Of a DNA stretch of 64,000 nt, positions 8,800 to 19,755 are shown in pieces. Every line of letters starts with the position of its first letter. Within the stretch, counting starts at the first letter, position 1. Both the position numbers and the translations under genes were made by a program. The DNA is from Blasia pusilla (taxonomy: Eukaryota; Marchantiophyta; Marchantiopsida; Blasiales), in NCBI GenBank assembly GCA_050084515.1, contig CM114275.1, forward strand, positions 28,644,001 to 28,708,000, in the 5' to 3' direction. The notes below the pieces were generated by a model, which had not been told where the DNA came from, ran no database searches, and saw only the letters and a list, made by a program, of their open reading frames with translations.

Positions 8800-11700
8800 A
8801 TGGATCATTATGTGAAGCTCACTTGTGGCAGTCATCTGGCGGCCCTTCCTCAATCAGAAATTGTTCGACCGCAAGCTCTTGAGTCTTTCATAGCAGTGGA
8901 TGAAAATTTTCTCTCTTTTCGATTTCTTCTCCAAATTGGAACCATCTTTGTATCCAAGGATGTTAGGGTGGACGGTACGGAGGACATAATAGGTGAGACA
9001 GTCCAGCCAGTGACTACAGACCGTAAAGTATGGAATCTCCTACCTCTAGCAAATGGTCAATACAGAGTTTACGGCCTGCCCCTAAATTCGTGTGTTTCCC
9101 AAGTAGACGGTCGAGAATTTCCTAGTGCTCCAAGCTCTACGTTTGCAACTCCTAGCTCAGTAGATCCGGCTTCGACTCCAACTTCACACGCTCGTAACAA
9201 TGTTGTTCTTCCTGAAGAGATTCCGGATGTTATCAACATCCGTGTCATGCATACATATTTTCATTGTCCACGACTTGGGCTCCACATCAGAGTACACAAG
9301 GCTGGCAGTTCATGTTGGCTCCCACACTCATCTTGTGACCGATGCAATTCAAAGACACATCAAGGAGGATGTGGCGAAGAAAGTTGCCGAGGTCTACAGA
9401 AACTCTCCGGGTTCAATGCCCGGAGTGATCAAGCTCACAACGACATCACAAATTTGTGAACAATTGCTTGGAAAACATGGACAGGGCGAGATCACGGCGG
9501 CTGAGGAGAAACAACTCTGGGAAAATCTCGCATTTCTCGCTGATCCTGAATACTGCCGGAATTTGTTACGTCAAATTCGAGTTCTCGATGGAAAGACGGC
9601 CAAAATGGATGCCATCGCCAGAATCAAGGCCAACTCCAGATTTCCATTCATTCAGAGATGGCAGTTCATGGGCCAAGGAGGCGAGGGATCCAGGGCCTAT
9701 GTCTTCAAAATATCAACCACAAGTCTGTCGAGTGGCCTCGATCTTATGGATCGAATGAGGGAAGGGGAAGATCTTTACGGGAGCTGGGTAAGCTTTGATA
9801 TTTGCTACAGAGTGCTGAACGGATAGTTGACGATGGGTGCTCACGTTTATGACCATGTGGAGAAGGGACTCAAAACTATATTTGTCTGTGAAGTAAAGGC
9901 AGAAGACGTTGGCAGTTTGAAGATGTGATGGTTACTCTTATTGGAGGTGGTGAAGGAAAACAAAAGGCCACCTCCGGAAATTTATGGGTTCATGGTAGAC
10001 AATGCACAACCTGGGTGGATTGCTATCCGGGAAGTGTTCTGGGGTGGAGAGGTTCAACCGGAGAGGGAAAGGTCGGATGCTTTCCATTGGCAACAGTCTG
10101 TGACCCGGCACATCAAATCTTGCATCAAGGAGAATAAGAGGACAGAGCATGTCACTCTACTCCAACGCTGCAAGGACAGCAAAACCTTGAAGCAGGCCAT
10201 GGAATGCCAGGAAGAACTTCATGGGTGGTGGAGGAAGCATGCGATTGAGGGGAAGTACAAAGAGTTGTGCTCTTGGTTGAGTTGGTGGACTGTACGTATG
10301 AGACAATGGGGAAACTTCATGCGGCAGGTGAGTTCACTATTTTGTCTTGTCAAGCTCACACAGAGAATTGTTTGTAAAGTTGTAGCTCACGGTGAGAAGC
10401 GTGGGAACTATAGGATTTCAAACCAAAGAAACCAAGCAAGCTGTCGGATGCAACGGGTTGCCCGAGTGTGCAACCCGACGGAAACCGACGGGTTGTCCGA
10501 GTGTGCAATTCGACGGAAACCGACGGGTTGCCCGAGAGTGCAACTCGTTGAAAACCGACGGGTTGCCCGAGTGTGCAACCCGACGGAAACCGACGGGTTG
10601 CATCCAGATTTTTGGTGCAACCCGAGTGTGCAACCCGTCGGGACCCGACGGATCGCAGAGTCGTTCATGGGATGCCTCGGCCTTGCAACCCGTCTAGTTC
10701 CGACGGGTTGCAGTAGGTGGGTTTAAGGTTATAACACGTCGGGACCCGACGGGTCGCAGAGTCGTTCATGGGATGCCTCGGGCCTGCAACCCGTCTGGTT
10801 TCGATAAGTTGCTTATTTCTTTGACTCCTGAGTTATTTTTGTTCCCTTCTTACATTGTCGTCGTTGCAGGGATTGAACGTTCATGAAAATGCCCTCTGCC
10901 CCAACACAAGTGGAGCAGAAAGTGTTCATTCCTCTTGGAGGTCGTCACAAGCATGCCAACGAATTTCACTTGTGGAGGCATGCCAACAAGACCAGGCAAG
11001 AGCAATGCTCGGTCTGTGACATCCCATATCTTCCTCACAAAAGGCATAACAAAAGGAAAGGGGCCGTCGATCTACGAGCTCTATGTCGGGGCGGCTGTGA
11101 GATTTGGTGATGAAAAAATGTATGTGGAAGCCTTCAACCGGTGTGTAGCTGGAACTCCACTCGAGCAAGACGTACACAATTGTGGGGATATTCATGGGCA
11201 GGTTTCAAGACGTCCCATACAGATGGTGGTAGAGCAGTCCGAGCGAGACTCGTGGAGACCAGATAAGTATCTTGACTTCAGGCAGGTGAAGAGGCAGCAT
11301 CGAGGAGCGAATCCGGTGATTGATTTGGATGAAGAAATTACGCCGCCCAGGTATTCAGGGACCCCGGACCCGTCCCAAATCCGTGATGGAGTTACTTCTC
11401 CAAAATCAGTGAATGTTTTATTTCAAAAGTCCTCCGTTGCTGGAAGTTCGCAACATCCTGTCCCTGGGGTAGTTCAACAATATGGGATTCCGGTAATGGA
11501 GGTGGATTGCAACCTAAAACGGTGGCATATATCTCGGAGCAACCAGGCGTGGATCCACTGCGCAGGCGGGATCTCGATGGCATTAGGAGAGCATGTGGCA
11601 CTTTCCTAAATAAGAACTGTACAAGGACTGGACGACCACTGCCTGGGTTTTGGGGACTCAAAACCTTTGATCGTTTCACGAGGACCGGGGATCAATTGAA

Positions 11701-12370
11701 GTACTTCTTCTGCCCAAATGAATCTTGCGCTTTCCGGAAGTCTTATCCGGCTGCCATTGGAGCTCCGGGGAATACCCCCACGATTTGGCCCATCGCCGCA
11801 TGTACAAACTGCACTCAAGACGAAGTGGACAATCTTACAAGTGCCAGTTTCAGACTCGTAGAAGGGGGAAGTTCGGAGCATGTTCGCATTACAGAGACCT
11901 TCGCATTTTGTATTCAACCCAAGATTGATGTCAACATGTACTCGGAGAAGGTGGATGATCTCAATCCATTATTTCTATTTGAGTCTAGAAATGGGGTGAA
12001 GCGAAATAGAATGTGTAGGCCAACGGTGGAGAGAGCAAAGCGAATTGCATCACCTCGGGAGGCAAAAATGGAGATCATCGCCACGAAAGATGTCTTGAGT
12101 GGCAATGGAATAGGAAGGATGTATTGGGTCAGGAACAACACTGTAAATTCAAGTGTCACAAGGGTGTATGTGGTGCACATCTGTTGCTTTCCCACATGTT
12201 CATGTGATGACTTTGTCCAAAGAGAGACAAGTGGCAAAAGGTATTTCCCTTGTAAGCACATGTACTATGTATTGCTGGTAGTTTTAAGAGAGTCGGAGGT
12301 AGGAGTAGGAATCCACCAACCAATTCTGTCCCTCAAAGAAATGCGAAGTATTTTAAAGAAACCACTTTGA
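8800..12370 (+). pseudogene. E1 Mutator-like transposase with SWIM zinc finger (decayed)
   Basis: Starts at ATG 8,800 (MDHYVKLTCGSHLAALPQ). Exon 1 runs to 10,327, intron 10,328-10,869 is GT-AG, and exon 2 runs from 10,870 to the TGA at 12,370. Signals: a lost N-terminal zinc-binding region (deleted near 9,237 relative to E2), then HVYDHVEKGL (candidate first acidic residue), IYGFMVDNAQPGWIAIREVF (second), AFHWQQSVTRH, and NALCPNTSGAESVHSSWR with the candidate third acidic residue. Near the end comes a SWIM finger: CSCDDFVQR, then FPCKHMYYVL (C-x-C-xn-C-x-H). SWIM after a DDE core plus a 9-bp duplication is the Mutator pattern. Breaks: the deletion, TAG at about 9,825, TGA at about 9,926 and a frame change near 11,050. 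The C-terminal half is the best copy in the window. Confidence 0.75.
10328..10869 (+). repeat. Transposase intron in E1: compact palindrome array, period about 36 bp
   Basis: GT-AG intron whose removal joins reading frames in phase (MRQ to GLNVHENA). From 10,440 it holds four or five tight copies reading CAACCCGACGGAAACCGACG at roughly 36-bp spacing with spacer TTGCCCGAGTGTG. Three looser copies follow, with GTCGGGACCCGAC centres, up to 10,810. The centre GGAAACC differs from the GGAGTCC type in intron 2, so each array has its own subtype. E2 keeps the same subtype in the same intron (39,619-40,091). Confidence 0.87.
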
Positions 12371-13369
12371 GGATGCAAAATGAGGTTTTAGATTGTACTT
12401 TTATTTTTCCTGAACCTTCACTTTGAGCGTGAACTCTATTCGGCCCGGGGCAAATGATAGATTTTTTCCAGATCTTGGAAGGAAAAAGTGATTGGTTCCA
12501 CACTTATGATTCCACTGATTTTTCAGTTTTCTAAATATTGTGCAATTTGCAACTCGTCGGACTCAGAGGGGTTTCCAAAATATGGAAGAGGAAAAAAAAA
12601 CTGTGGGACTGCTTAATATATGAACAAAAAAGTGCAAAAAAATTCAAACATAAAGTTTCCTCTCTTGAACCCAACGGAAACTCTCTTAAAAAAAAGTATC
12701 TATTTCGGTTGAAGGTAGTTTCCTCTCTCCTCTCTCCTCTCTTCCTCTCTTCCTCTCCTCTTACCGCACCTCTGTTGCTTTCCCACATGTTCATGTGATG
12801 ACTTTGTGCAAAGAGAGACAAGTGGCAAAAAGTATTTCCCTTGTAAGCACATGTACTATGTGTTGCTGGTAGTTTTAAGAGAGTCAGAGGTAGGATTAGG
12901 AATCCACCAACCAATTATGTCCCTCAAAGAAGTGCGAAGTATTTTAAACAAACCACTTTGATGATGCAAAATGAGGTTTTAGATTGTACTTTCATTTTTC
13001 CAGAACCTTCACTTTGAGCTTGAACTCTATTCAGCCCAGGGCAAATGATAGATTGTTTCCAGACCTTGGATGGAAAAAGTGATTGGTTCCACACTTATGA
13101 TTCCATTGATTTTTCAGTTTTCTAAATTTTGTGCAATTTGCAACCGGTCGGACTCAGATGGGTTGCCAAAATATGGAAGAGGAAAAGAAAATTATGGGAG
13201 TGCTTAAGAACTGAGCAAAAAAGTGCAAAAAAATTCACACAAAAAGTTTCCTCTCTTCAACCCAACGGAAACTCTCTTAAAAAAAGTATCTATTTCAGTT
13301 GAAGGTAGTTTCCTCTCTCCTCTCTCCTCTCTTCTCTCTTCCTCTCTTCCTCTCCTCTTACCGCACCTC
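12182..13369. repeat. Tandem duplication of the right end of E1 (2 x about 595 bp)
   Basis: Unit 1 (12,182-12,772) and unit 2 (12,773-13,369) are nearly identical. Each starts at the SWIM-encoding TGTTGCTTTCCCACATG and ends at the terminal TTACCGCACCTC. The junction is therefore exactly the transposon terminus fused to an internal site. E2 has a single copy. Unit 2 repeats only the tail of the SWIM region and is not a second complete gene. Confidence 0.9.
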
Positions 13370-13720
13370 CGGTCCGAGCATCCGCTCCAAGGGCAGGTCC
13401 ATCACCTCCTCTGCAATCACCTTTGAACGTGATGTAGGAACTCCAACTCCGCGCTCACATAGCCAAGCGGCCAGCCGAAAAGCCTCGATGGGCGTACCCC
13501 CCAACGTCATAACATCGGATGCAGAAAATAAAGGAGTGCGGTACACAACGGTGGCCGCCCCCAACAATGTGCTCGACACATGCCCCTCTTGAGCATCAAC
13601 AATAGGAGTCATTACACTCGCTTCTCCCATCGCCCTCCGTGCCTGCACACCAACAACATCACCAACTCTCAAGGAGCTTTGATGAGGACCCATCGATGGG
13701 GTCCTCATCGCTTCGGACAA
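13370..13720 (-). pseudogene. Ty3/gypsy copy A: gag-protease linker
   Basis: Minus-strand frame reading MSEAMRTPSMGPHQSS, then STLLGAATVVYRTPLFSASD, then LAAWLCERGVGVP, ending at LERMLGPEV where E1 is inserted. Copy D has the same peptide order at 30,789-31,110, and the frame continues at 885. 13,370-13,378 is the second copy of the E1 target duplication. I recognise no catalytic motif in this part; the protease signature lies beyond E1. Confidence 0.8.
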
Positions 13721-13765
13721 CGTGAAAGACTGAGGAAGCCTAGTATGTTTTCTAGTTTCCCCTTG

Positions 13766-15339
13766 CTATGGATCCAACTCTGCACCTGCTCCACGCGTCA
13801 CAACTGGGGCGGCCTCCATCTGGGCAACCCCGCACATCCAACCAGGATCCTCCAGATCTCTAGCTGCTCCATATGATGTCGATGCCACGGATCCGACATT
13901 GGGTAACCTCAATGCCATAGCGGCAATGTGCTCCTGTAGCTGCTGTATCTGAGCAGCCATCCCAGCCTCACGTCCGGCGTCTCCCTCGGTGCGTCTAGGT
14001 GTTGTTACTCTACCTCCTCCACGGGCAGCTCCACCACCTTGTCCGGCAACTCCAGCTCCTCGTCCCCCAATGGGACCACCTGGTGCATGATCTCTAGGCC
14101 CACTCGGACCGGCTACTCGTTCTGGTGCCCTCTCTGGCCCTCGGTCCGGACGTAACTCAGGATGTAAATTGAAACACCTGGCGCGTGTATGACCATACCT
14201 CTGACAATAGTCACACTGATAACCTCCTGGTGCAGCACCATCTCCTACTCCATGCTGAGGCACACGTCCATGACCCTGACGAGTGCAATGGCGCAGATGA
14301 TGGGCTCCACCACATGACCAACAAGTAATAGTAGGCGGTTGCTGTTGAGCCGCATATGAAGGCGCAGATCTCTGTGCCACGGGCTCCCGGTATCCTCCCT
14401 GAGCTCGTGGTGCCACCGTTGACCTATCTCGGAGTCTAGGTTGCTGCACAGGTGGTGAAGCCAATCGCGACTGCTCTTGCCCAGAACCCATGGTGGCTAT
14501 GCTCTCCTCCGCCATATTGCGCTCAATGTTCTCGGCGGTCCTAAAAACATCTCTCAACGTAGGGGAGGTGTTCATAAGAAGCACCCCCTCCCGCACGCAT
14601 GGCCGCAGGGTCTGGTCAAGCATCATGTACCATGATTGGATAGCCTCAGCCTCTATCACCCCCTGAGTGACGTTGATCAACCGGCGCAAGCGAGTGTAAG
14701 CCTCACGTAAACTCTCACCCGGGCGCCTCTGGAAGTCGTCGATGCTCCGCAACTTCTCCGTCCGTACCCCCTGGTAGCTCGCCCTCAACTCAGCAAAGAA
14801 CTCAACCACAGGGTTGAACCTGGGACGAACCCGACTAGACGGTGCAACTGCTCCAGTGCGAGTGACCCCTCCTAACACGTCACTAGTGGAAGAGGAAGTA
14901 GCCTCTCCTAACTCCTCCTCCTCATCTGGGAACGGCTTCGCCCATGACACATAGTGTGGGTCGTAGTAGAGTCGCCATGTCTCAATCTCCTGGGCATATC
15001 TGTGGGAAAACTCATGGTAATCGTACATGGATGCCCCCTCTAAATGCTGGAACATACCGTTCCATGTTGTAAACGGGTTGAACTCTCTAGAGTTCCTGGC
15101 CCGTTGGGGGTCACACCAACTCCTAAACTCTGCTATGAAATCGTGCAACTCAATCGTACCTACTGCACCTGAAAACCTACGCGGTCCTCTACCCCGGTCG
15201 TCCATCTCGTACGCCCAACTGGTAGGACCACTCACAATGTGTGGTGATGTGCTGACAATCTCCTCTACACCCTCCCCCTCGTCTGACGATGACATAGAAG
15301 GAGGTCGAGGTGGTCCCTGAAGTGTAGACCCTCGGAACC
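13766..15339 (-). pseudogene. Ty3/gypsy copy A gag (capsid plus two zinc knuckles)
   Basis: Long open minus-strand frame of about 520 residues. Order: acidic N-terminus (MSSSDEGEGVEEI), a retrotransposon gag capsid-like segment (FNPFTTWNGMFQHLEG, then SWYMMLDQTLRPCVREG), and two zinc knuckles. The first is CWSCGGAHHLRHC, a slightly irregular spacing. The second is CDYCQRYGHTRARC, a perfect C-x2-C-x4-H-x4-C. A glycine-arginine-rich tail and a short coiled coil (MAAQIQQLQEHIAAM) follow. The frame is intact here, but its N-terminus is separated by the E3 insertion at 15,340, so any start inside E3 is accidental. It is the nucleic-acid binding coat protein of the element. Confidence 0.85.
15331..15339. 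repeat. 9-bp target-site duplication of E3 (left copy)
   Basis: CTCGGAACC lies directly before E3, and CTCAGAACC at 15,973-15,981 directly after it. The one difference, read in the gag strand, turns CGA into TGA. This is a CpG transition that arose after insertion. Confidence 0.85.
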
Positions 15340-15972
15340 GAGGAGCGGTAAGAGGAGAGGAAGAGAGGAAGAGAGGAGAGAGGAAGATATTGGCAATCCC
15401 TAGGGCTCTTTTGGTTTGAAGAGAGTTTCCGACAGGTTGGAGAGAGGAAAGTTTTGACAAGTTGAAAAGGCAAATTTTTTCCAAAAAAAATTGGTGGTGA
15501 AAACAAAATTGAACTTGTTTTTTTTCTTTTTTTTTTTACCTTTTCAACCCGTCAGAAATCCGACGCGTTGCGACTTTTTTTGGTTTTTTTTTATAGTAAA
15601 GGAAAATTTTTCATTTTTTGGGGGTTTTTTTAACGTTTGCAACCCATCGGAGTCTGAGAGGTCGCCGTGATGCCTAGAAAGCAACCCGTCGGACTCCGAC
15701 GGGTTGCAAATGTTAAAAAAACCCCAAAAATTATTTTTTTCCTTAACCCAAAAAAAAGAAAAACCAAAAAATTGCAACCCGTTGGATTTCAACGGGTTGC
15801 ACTAAGTTTCCTCTCTTCAAAAAAAATCTCCAAAAAAATTAGTCACTTATTATCCATAATCTTCATATTTTTTTAAGAGAGTTTCAGTTTTTTTTCCCTT
15901 TTGTGCCTTTTTTTTGAAGAGAGACTCTCCTCTCTTCCTCTCTTCCTCTCTCCTGCCAGAATACCAGGCCCC
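15340..15972. mobile_element. E3: 633-bp non-autonomous relative of E1/E2
   Basis: Ends GAGGAGCGGTAAGAGGAGAGG and, inverted, GGGGCCTGGTATTCTGGCAG, matching the two different termini of E1/E2. Flanked by a 9-bp duplication with one mismatch. It holds no gene. Its only recognisable content is the two purine-rich ends, T/A-rich filler and four copies of the palindrome (near 15,545, 15,638, 15,681 and 15,775). It is inserted in the gag frame of copy A. Mobilisation by the E1/E2 transposase is inferred from the shared ends. Confidence 0.88.
15681..15707. repeat. Reference palindrome: perfect 13-1-13 dyad
   Basis: GCAACCCGTCGGA, one central C, then the exact reverse complement. This is the cleanest example in the window of the element's palindrome and lies in the middle of E3. 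It contains two CG dinucleotides per arm. Confidence 0.95.
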
Positions 15973-17284
15973 CTCAGAACCTCACACCACTCCGCATAAA
16001 ACCTCTAGAGCTACTCTCGGGTTCACCACCTCGCCTCTCAAAGTCCCGAACGGACGTCGTGATGACCCTCGTGCCCTTCTCACCCAATCACTCTTGCCTC
16101 GCGAGTAATCCCTCAATCACTCATCCCAAACATGCGGCACTCGATCTACACTCTCCCTCCCCGAGACGTGTAACGTGCGGCAACACGCGGCGTGGTGCGG
16201 CAAATCGACCAGGCTATCATCTCATCGATAACCTACCCTCAACTCCGGACATCCCACACAGGTCTATGTCCCCTAAACAACATACATAAATGATGCTCTC
16301 AACATCCACACACCCAATATCCCCAAATAAACTACCAAAATCCCACAATCCCTCACACGTGGAGGGTAAAGGACCATAATGGGTAACTTGAACACATGTC
16401 GATGTCGCTCCTCAGCAACTGCAAATCTCGACCCCAACTTGGTTGTGGAGACAACTCCTCCAATCAGCAAGTCATACTCCTCCCGTACTAACGTTGCTCA
16501 AAACTCCTCGATAGACGGTGCGGTTCCAGCGGAACGGTGCGGCGTTGCAGGCGCACGAAACGACTATGAACGGCACGGCCCTCGATGATGGGATGCGGCA
16601 CTTGGCGGCATCCCTCCTCAATCAACAATAAACCCACACTCTGCTCCACAATGCCGGAGCGGCTCCGCTATCGAGACGATGCGGTGCGGCCATGAGCGGC
16701 ACGGCTCGGAAATCGACGACGCGTTGCGGCTACGGGCGTCACGGCACGGTACCCGATCGTTGTTGAGTGGCTACCAATCACAACATAAGAGCATGAAATC
16801 AAAACTCAAACACTTTAACAAGATGTCATATGCCATCAGAGGTTGATGACGGTGGCGGCCAAAACAAAGTACGTGATGGCGACGCAAGTCCGAGAATAAA
16901 CAAACGTTGTGGAAGACCCTCTACTCAATAACGGCGGCAATGGCAACCAAGGGTGGACAACGGACGGTGGACCATTGACGGTGATGGTTGACCGTTGATG
17001 GTGACGGTGACGTTTGACCATCGACGGTGACGATTGACGGCGACGGCCGCCGGTGTGGCGGCTGGTTTAGGGTTTGCACAATTTAACCCTAAAAATTTCC
17101 TGGCAATGGCAATTTTGCAAGATTGACCATAACTTTTTTCTCGCAACTCCAAATTGTGCATTGTTTGTTGCACAGCCTGCACAGCTTCACGATCTACGCC
17201 AACATCAAAAAATATTTGGAATCAAACATTCCAGTAAAAACTGACGGGGACTGTCGTAAATCCCAACGTCTCTTTCTTCTACCC
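15973..17284 (-). pseudogene. Gypsy copy A: gag N-terminus and 5' leader
   Basis: Beyond E3 the minus strand reads RRGGEPESSSRGFMRSGVRF, matching copy B gag (EERGSASNSSGMTWSGVRY), so gag begins upstream of E3. From about 16,100 to 16,450 there is leader sequence also found in copy B (ATGGGTAAC near 16,379 and 27,395). I could not place the 5' LTR with confidence. It may lie in 16,450-17,284, where the sequence is GC-rich with GCGGCACGG-type repeats and ends in a decayed junction with copy C. Confidence 0.55.
16840..17060. repeat. Degenerate GACGGT/TTGACC minisatellite
   Basis: Short imperfect repeats of GACGGTGA and TTGACCATCGACGG, densest at 16,960-17,050. No coding frame is supported. It is probably part of the leader or LTR of copy A. 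Confidence 0.5.
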
Positions 17285-19289
17285 AACATTCGCTAAAATT
17301 TTGCCAATCCCATGAATGCTCAAACTCAACTAACATCTATAAGGCATGGAATGCGTGTTACATTGATGACCTAAGTACTAGATCTGGTCATAGAAGAACT
17401 TGCACTTGTCCGGATGTAGCTTAAGCCCATGTAACTGCAATCGTCAAAATACCTCTTATAGATGTCGCTCATGCTGCTCAACCGTGGCGCTTAAGACTAT
17501 GAGGTCATCAATATAACATCTCGCAAAATCCAGACCTGCTAAGATCCTATCCATGACCCTTTGAAACTCTTCCATAGGATTCTTTAACTCAAATGGTAAG
17601 AACCGCCACTGGTACAAAAAGTCCTTCCCATGACAATCGATGCTCCAAAATGTTGTCTTCTACATGTCCTCCAATCTGATAAGCATCTAATGGTATCAGG
17701 CTCGAAGATCCAATGAACTAAAGACTTTGCATGCCCTATAGCATCAAAGATCTCCTCAAGAGTGGGCATGGCATACCTATCAGATTTTATCTTTGAATTG
17801 ATAGTTCAAAAGTCTCCACACATCCGTCTATCCGTCCAGTTGCCATCCACATCCCTCTTGGAGGGCATGACAATGGCACATATATACTCTCCATGTGACA
17901 TTTCCATTAGTCCTACTCCAACCAATTCGTGGCTTCTGCTCTAAATGAGGTCCCTCTCCATATCACTATACATGTAGGGTTGTCGAAAGATCAGAGTGTC
18001 ACTAGACAACTCAATGTGGATCCTTGGACCCTTCAGCGTACCCAAGTCATACATACAAAATGCAAAATAACTCCAAATGACTCCTCAAGAATTGATGTAT
18101 CTTGCGTCAATCTCCTCGTGTCAACTTTGGGCTCATATTTGGCTCCCAAGTCATCATGACAATTGTAAGACTCTCACATGTGGATATCCGTGGTTGTTAG
18201 AGTGCAACCCTATCTTGAACAATAGAACTCGATTGCTCCCACAGAGCCAACTCCAAACTCTCATCTCCTTAGTATGAAGGACCATGAACCACTCTCAATA
18301 GATCTACAATAGAATCAATAGGATTCAAAATGGAATCAACCAATAAATTGAAGGGGCCCTCTACTCTCACATTTGCCCTCCGCAACAGCTCATGTGGCAC
18401 CAAGTTGGTCTACTATAAATGCAGGCAATATGCTCATGAACCTACACTCTCCACATCCACAAACATTGTTGGGCCGATCCATGCATGCACTTGATATGCA
18501 TTTGTCACCACTGGTCACCTCGAATCATCCAAGATTGGCACATTCTCCATAATATATGTAAGTTGGAGAATGGGATTGATGTTCCTACAAATGTTGCAAG
18601 ATCCTCATCATCTCCCAAAATAACCTGGATCGAGTATCAGCTAAACTGCTACCTCATCCAACACTCAAACAACATTGACATGGCAAAATTGCAATGACCA
18701 AATCGATGGTCCTCACCCGCTCCAAGTTGTGTGCTTCCAACAAGGAAATCTCCCTCAATTGGTAACAAACTCTAGAACCCATGCATGGCCAACGCAGAAA
18801 ATAAGTGAGAAAAATGGAGGCATAACTGCGCAACATATCTAAGTGAGATGTGCCTCAGAATCTCATTGAGCTCTAGGTACAAGTACTATTGCACGCCTAC
18901 TCCTGGTTGCAAAATAGCAGCTAACCCATTGTTGATCCCTATGAAGAGATCCCACACTCGAATATTTTCCTCTGGGATGTGCCAAACAATATATGCAATA
19001 TCCAAGGGCGACATTGTAGCACTCTTACCTACCTCCGATTCTTCTAATCCTTCATGCTCTAGTGCAAATGCCTCACTCCAAACTATCTGCATGTGCTCAT
19101 CATTGGAGAGTGAAGCCCCTCGCTTAAGCCCCACAAAGGCAACTCTCTGTGGAATGATGTTATTATCATGACACTCCTCTCTATAGGGATGTTTGTCATG
19201 TGTGTCCTCCCAATGGATATGAACCTAAATAAAATCATCACGCCAAATGATGGTGCTTCTGAATGTTGCTAGAGTTGTCATCTCTCTTG
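17285..19289 (-). pseudogene. Ty3/gypsy copy C: decayed RT and cytosine methyltransferase segment
   Basis: Strongly mutated minus-strand pol remnant. From low to high coordinates it runs backwards through the end of RT (AFMGLAKF near 17,300), the RT core (17,340-18,000) and methyltransferase fragments. Methyltransferase motif IV reads IDLVIAILPCQ near 18,670-18,710 and motif I reads RVWDLFIGINNGLAAIL near 18,910-18,960. The protease-to-methyltransferase linker then reads PLDIAYIVW. Much of the target-recognition region is missing. It carries stops throughout and is the oldest-looking gypsy copy here. It hosts the hAT-like MITE and copy B, and resumes at 28,619. Confidence 0.75.
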
Positions 19290-19719
19290 CAAGGTTGCAC
19301 GGAAATAGACAAGTACGGACATGCCTGGCCCGCACCCAAGCCTGCCTAGAGCCTGAGCCCAACAAGCGGGCTGCGGACAAGGCTAGCAAGCCCTACGTGG
19401 GCCGTGAGCCCGTCCTAGCCCGCTATGCAGGCTGCAGGGAAGCCTTCCGCGGGCATAAGCCCGTAATGCTATGCGAGCTGCAGACTCCGGGGAAGCCTTG
19501 TGCGGGCATGAGCTCGTCCAACGGGGACCAAGCCTGCCCTGCAAGTATGCTGTGAGCCGTGCAACGGGTGCGAGCTCCGTCAAATCAGATCTACACGGCG
19601 GGATTGAGTGTGGGCCGTGGGTTCCAGGGCCCGCATAGACATGTCCATCCATAGGACGGACATAATTCCGCGGACATGGACATGTCCTTAGACACAGAAT
19701 TTATCCGTGTGCAACCTTG
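19290..19719. mobile_element. 430-bp hAT-like MITE
   Basis: Ends CAAGGTTGCACGG and, inverted, CAAGGTTGCACACGG. They are flanked by the exact 8-bp duplication CTCTCTTG at 19,282-19,289 and 19,720-19,727. GC-rich interior with CGGGCC-type short repeats and no frame of interest. Copy A keeps the unoccupied version of the site (GCCATCTCTCTGGCCG at about 310-325), confirming the ends. TIR plus an 8-bp duplication suggests the hAT superfamily. Confidence 0.85.
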
Positions 19720-19751
19720 CTCTCTTGGTGGTTGCTCAACCACTCCACTCG

Positions 19752-19755
19752 TGAA
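19752..19755. repeat. 4-bp target-site duplication of gypsy copy B
   Basis: TGAA lies before the copy B LTR end, and TGAA recurs at 28,619-28,622 after the other end. Joining the two flanks reproduces the copy A sequence around 345-365 (CTGTGAATCGAACGGGTAAT), so copy C was continuous before insertion. Confidence 0.85.

Larger units (their letters stand above)
886..13369 (+). mobile_element. E1: 12.5 kb Mutator-like DNA transposon with transposase and ParB-methyltransferase genes
   Basis: Both ends are set by the 9-bp duplication at 877-885 and 13,370-13,378. Termini are GGGGGCTGGTATTCTGG on the left and, inverted, GAGGTGCGGTAAGAGG on the right. Both run into purine-rich (GAGAGGAA)-type sequence, so the terminal inverted repeats are imperfect but related. 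Cargo from left to right: small conserved exons, a minus-strand ParB-methyltransferase gene, a palindrome-filled divergent promoter region, and a plus-strand transposase gene. E2 is the same element in inverse orientation. Relative to E2, E1 has lost about 490 bp of the transposase and gained a tandem copy of its right end. It sits inside gypsy copy A and is therefore younger than A. Both genes are broken. Confidence 0.93.

Noticed and set aside
13766-15484. Gag start codon within E3 sequence (up to 15,484)
   Set aside because: The frame runs by chance into the inserted element. The true N-terminus matches copy B and lies beyond E3, at 15,973 and above.
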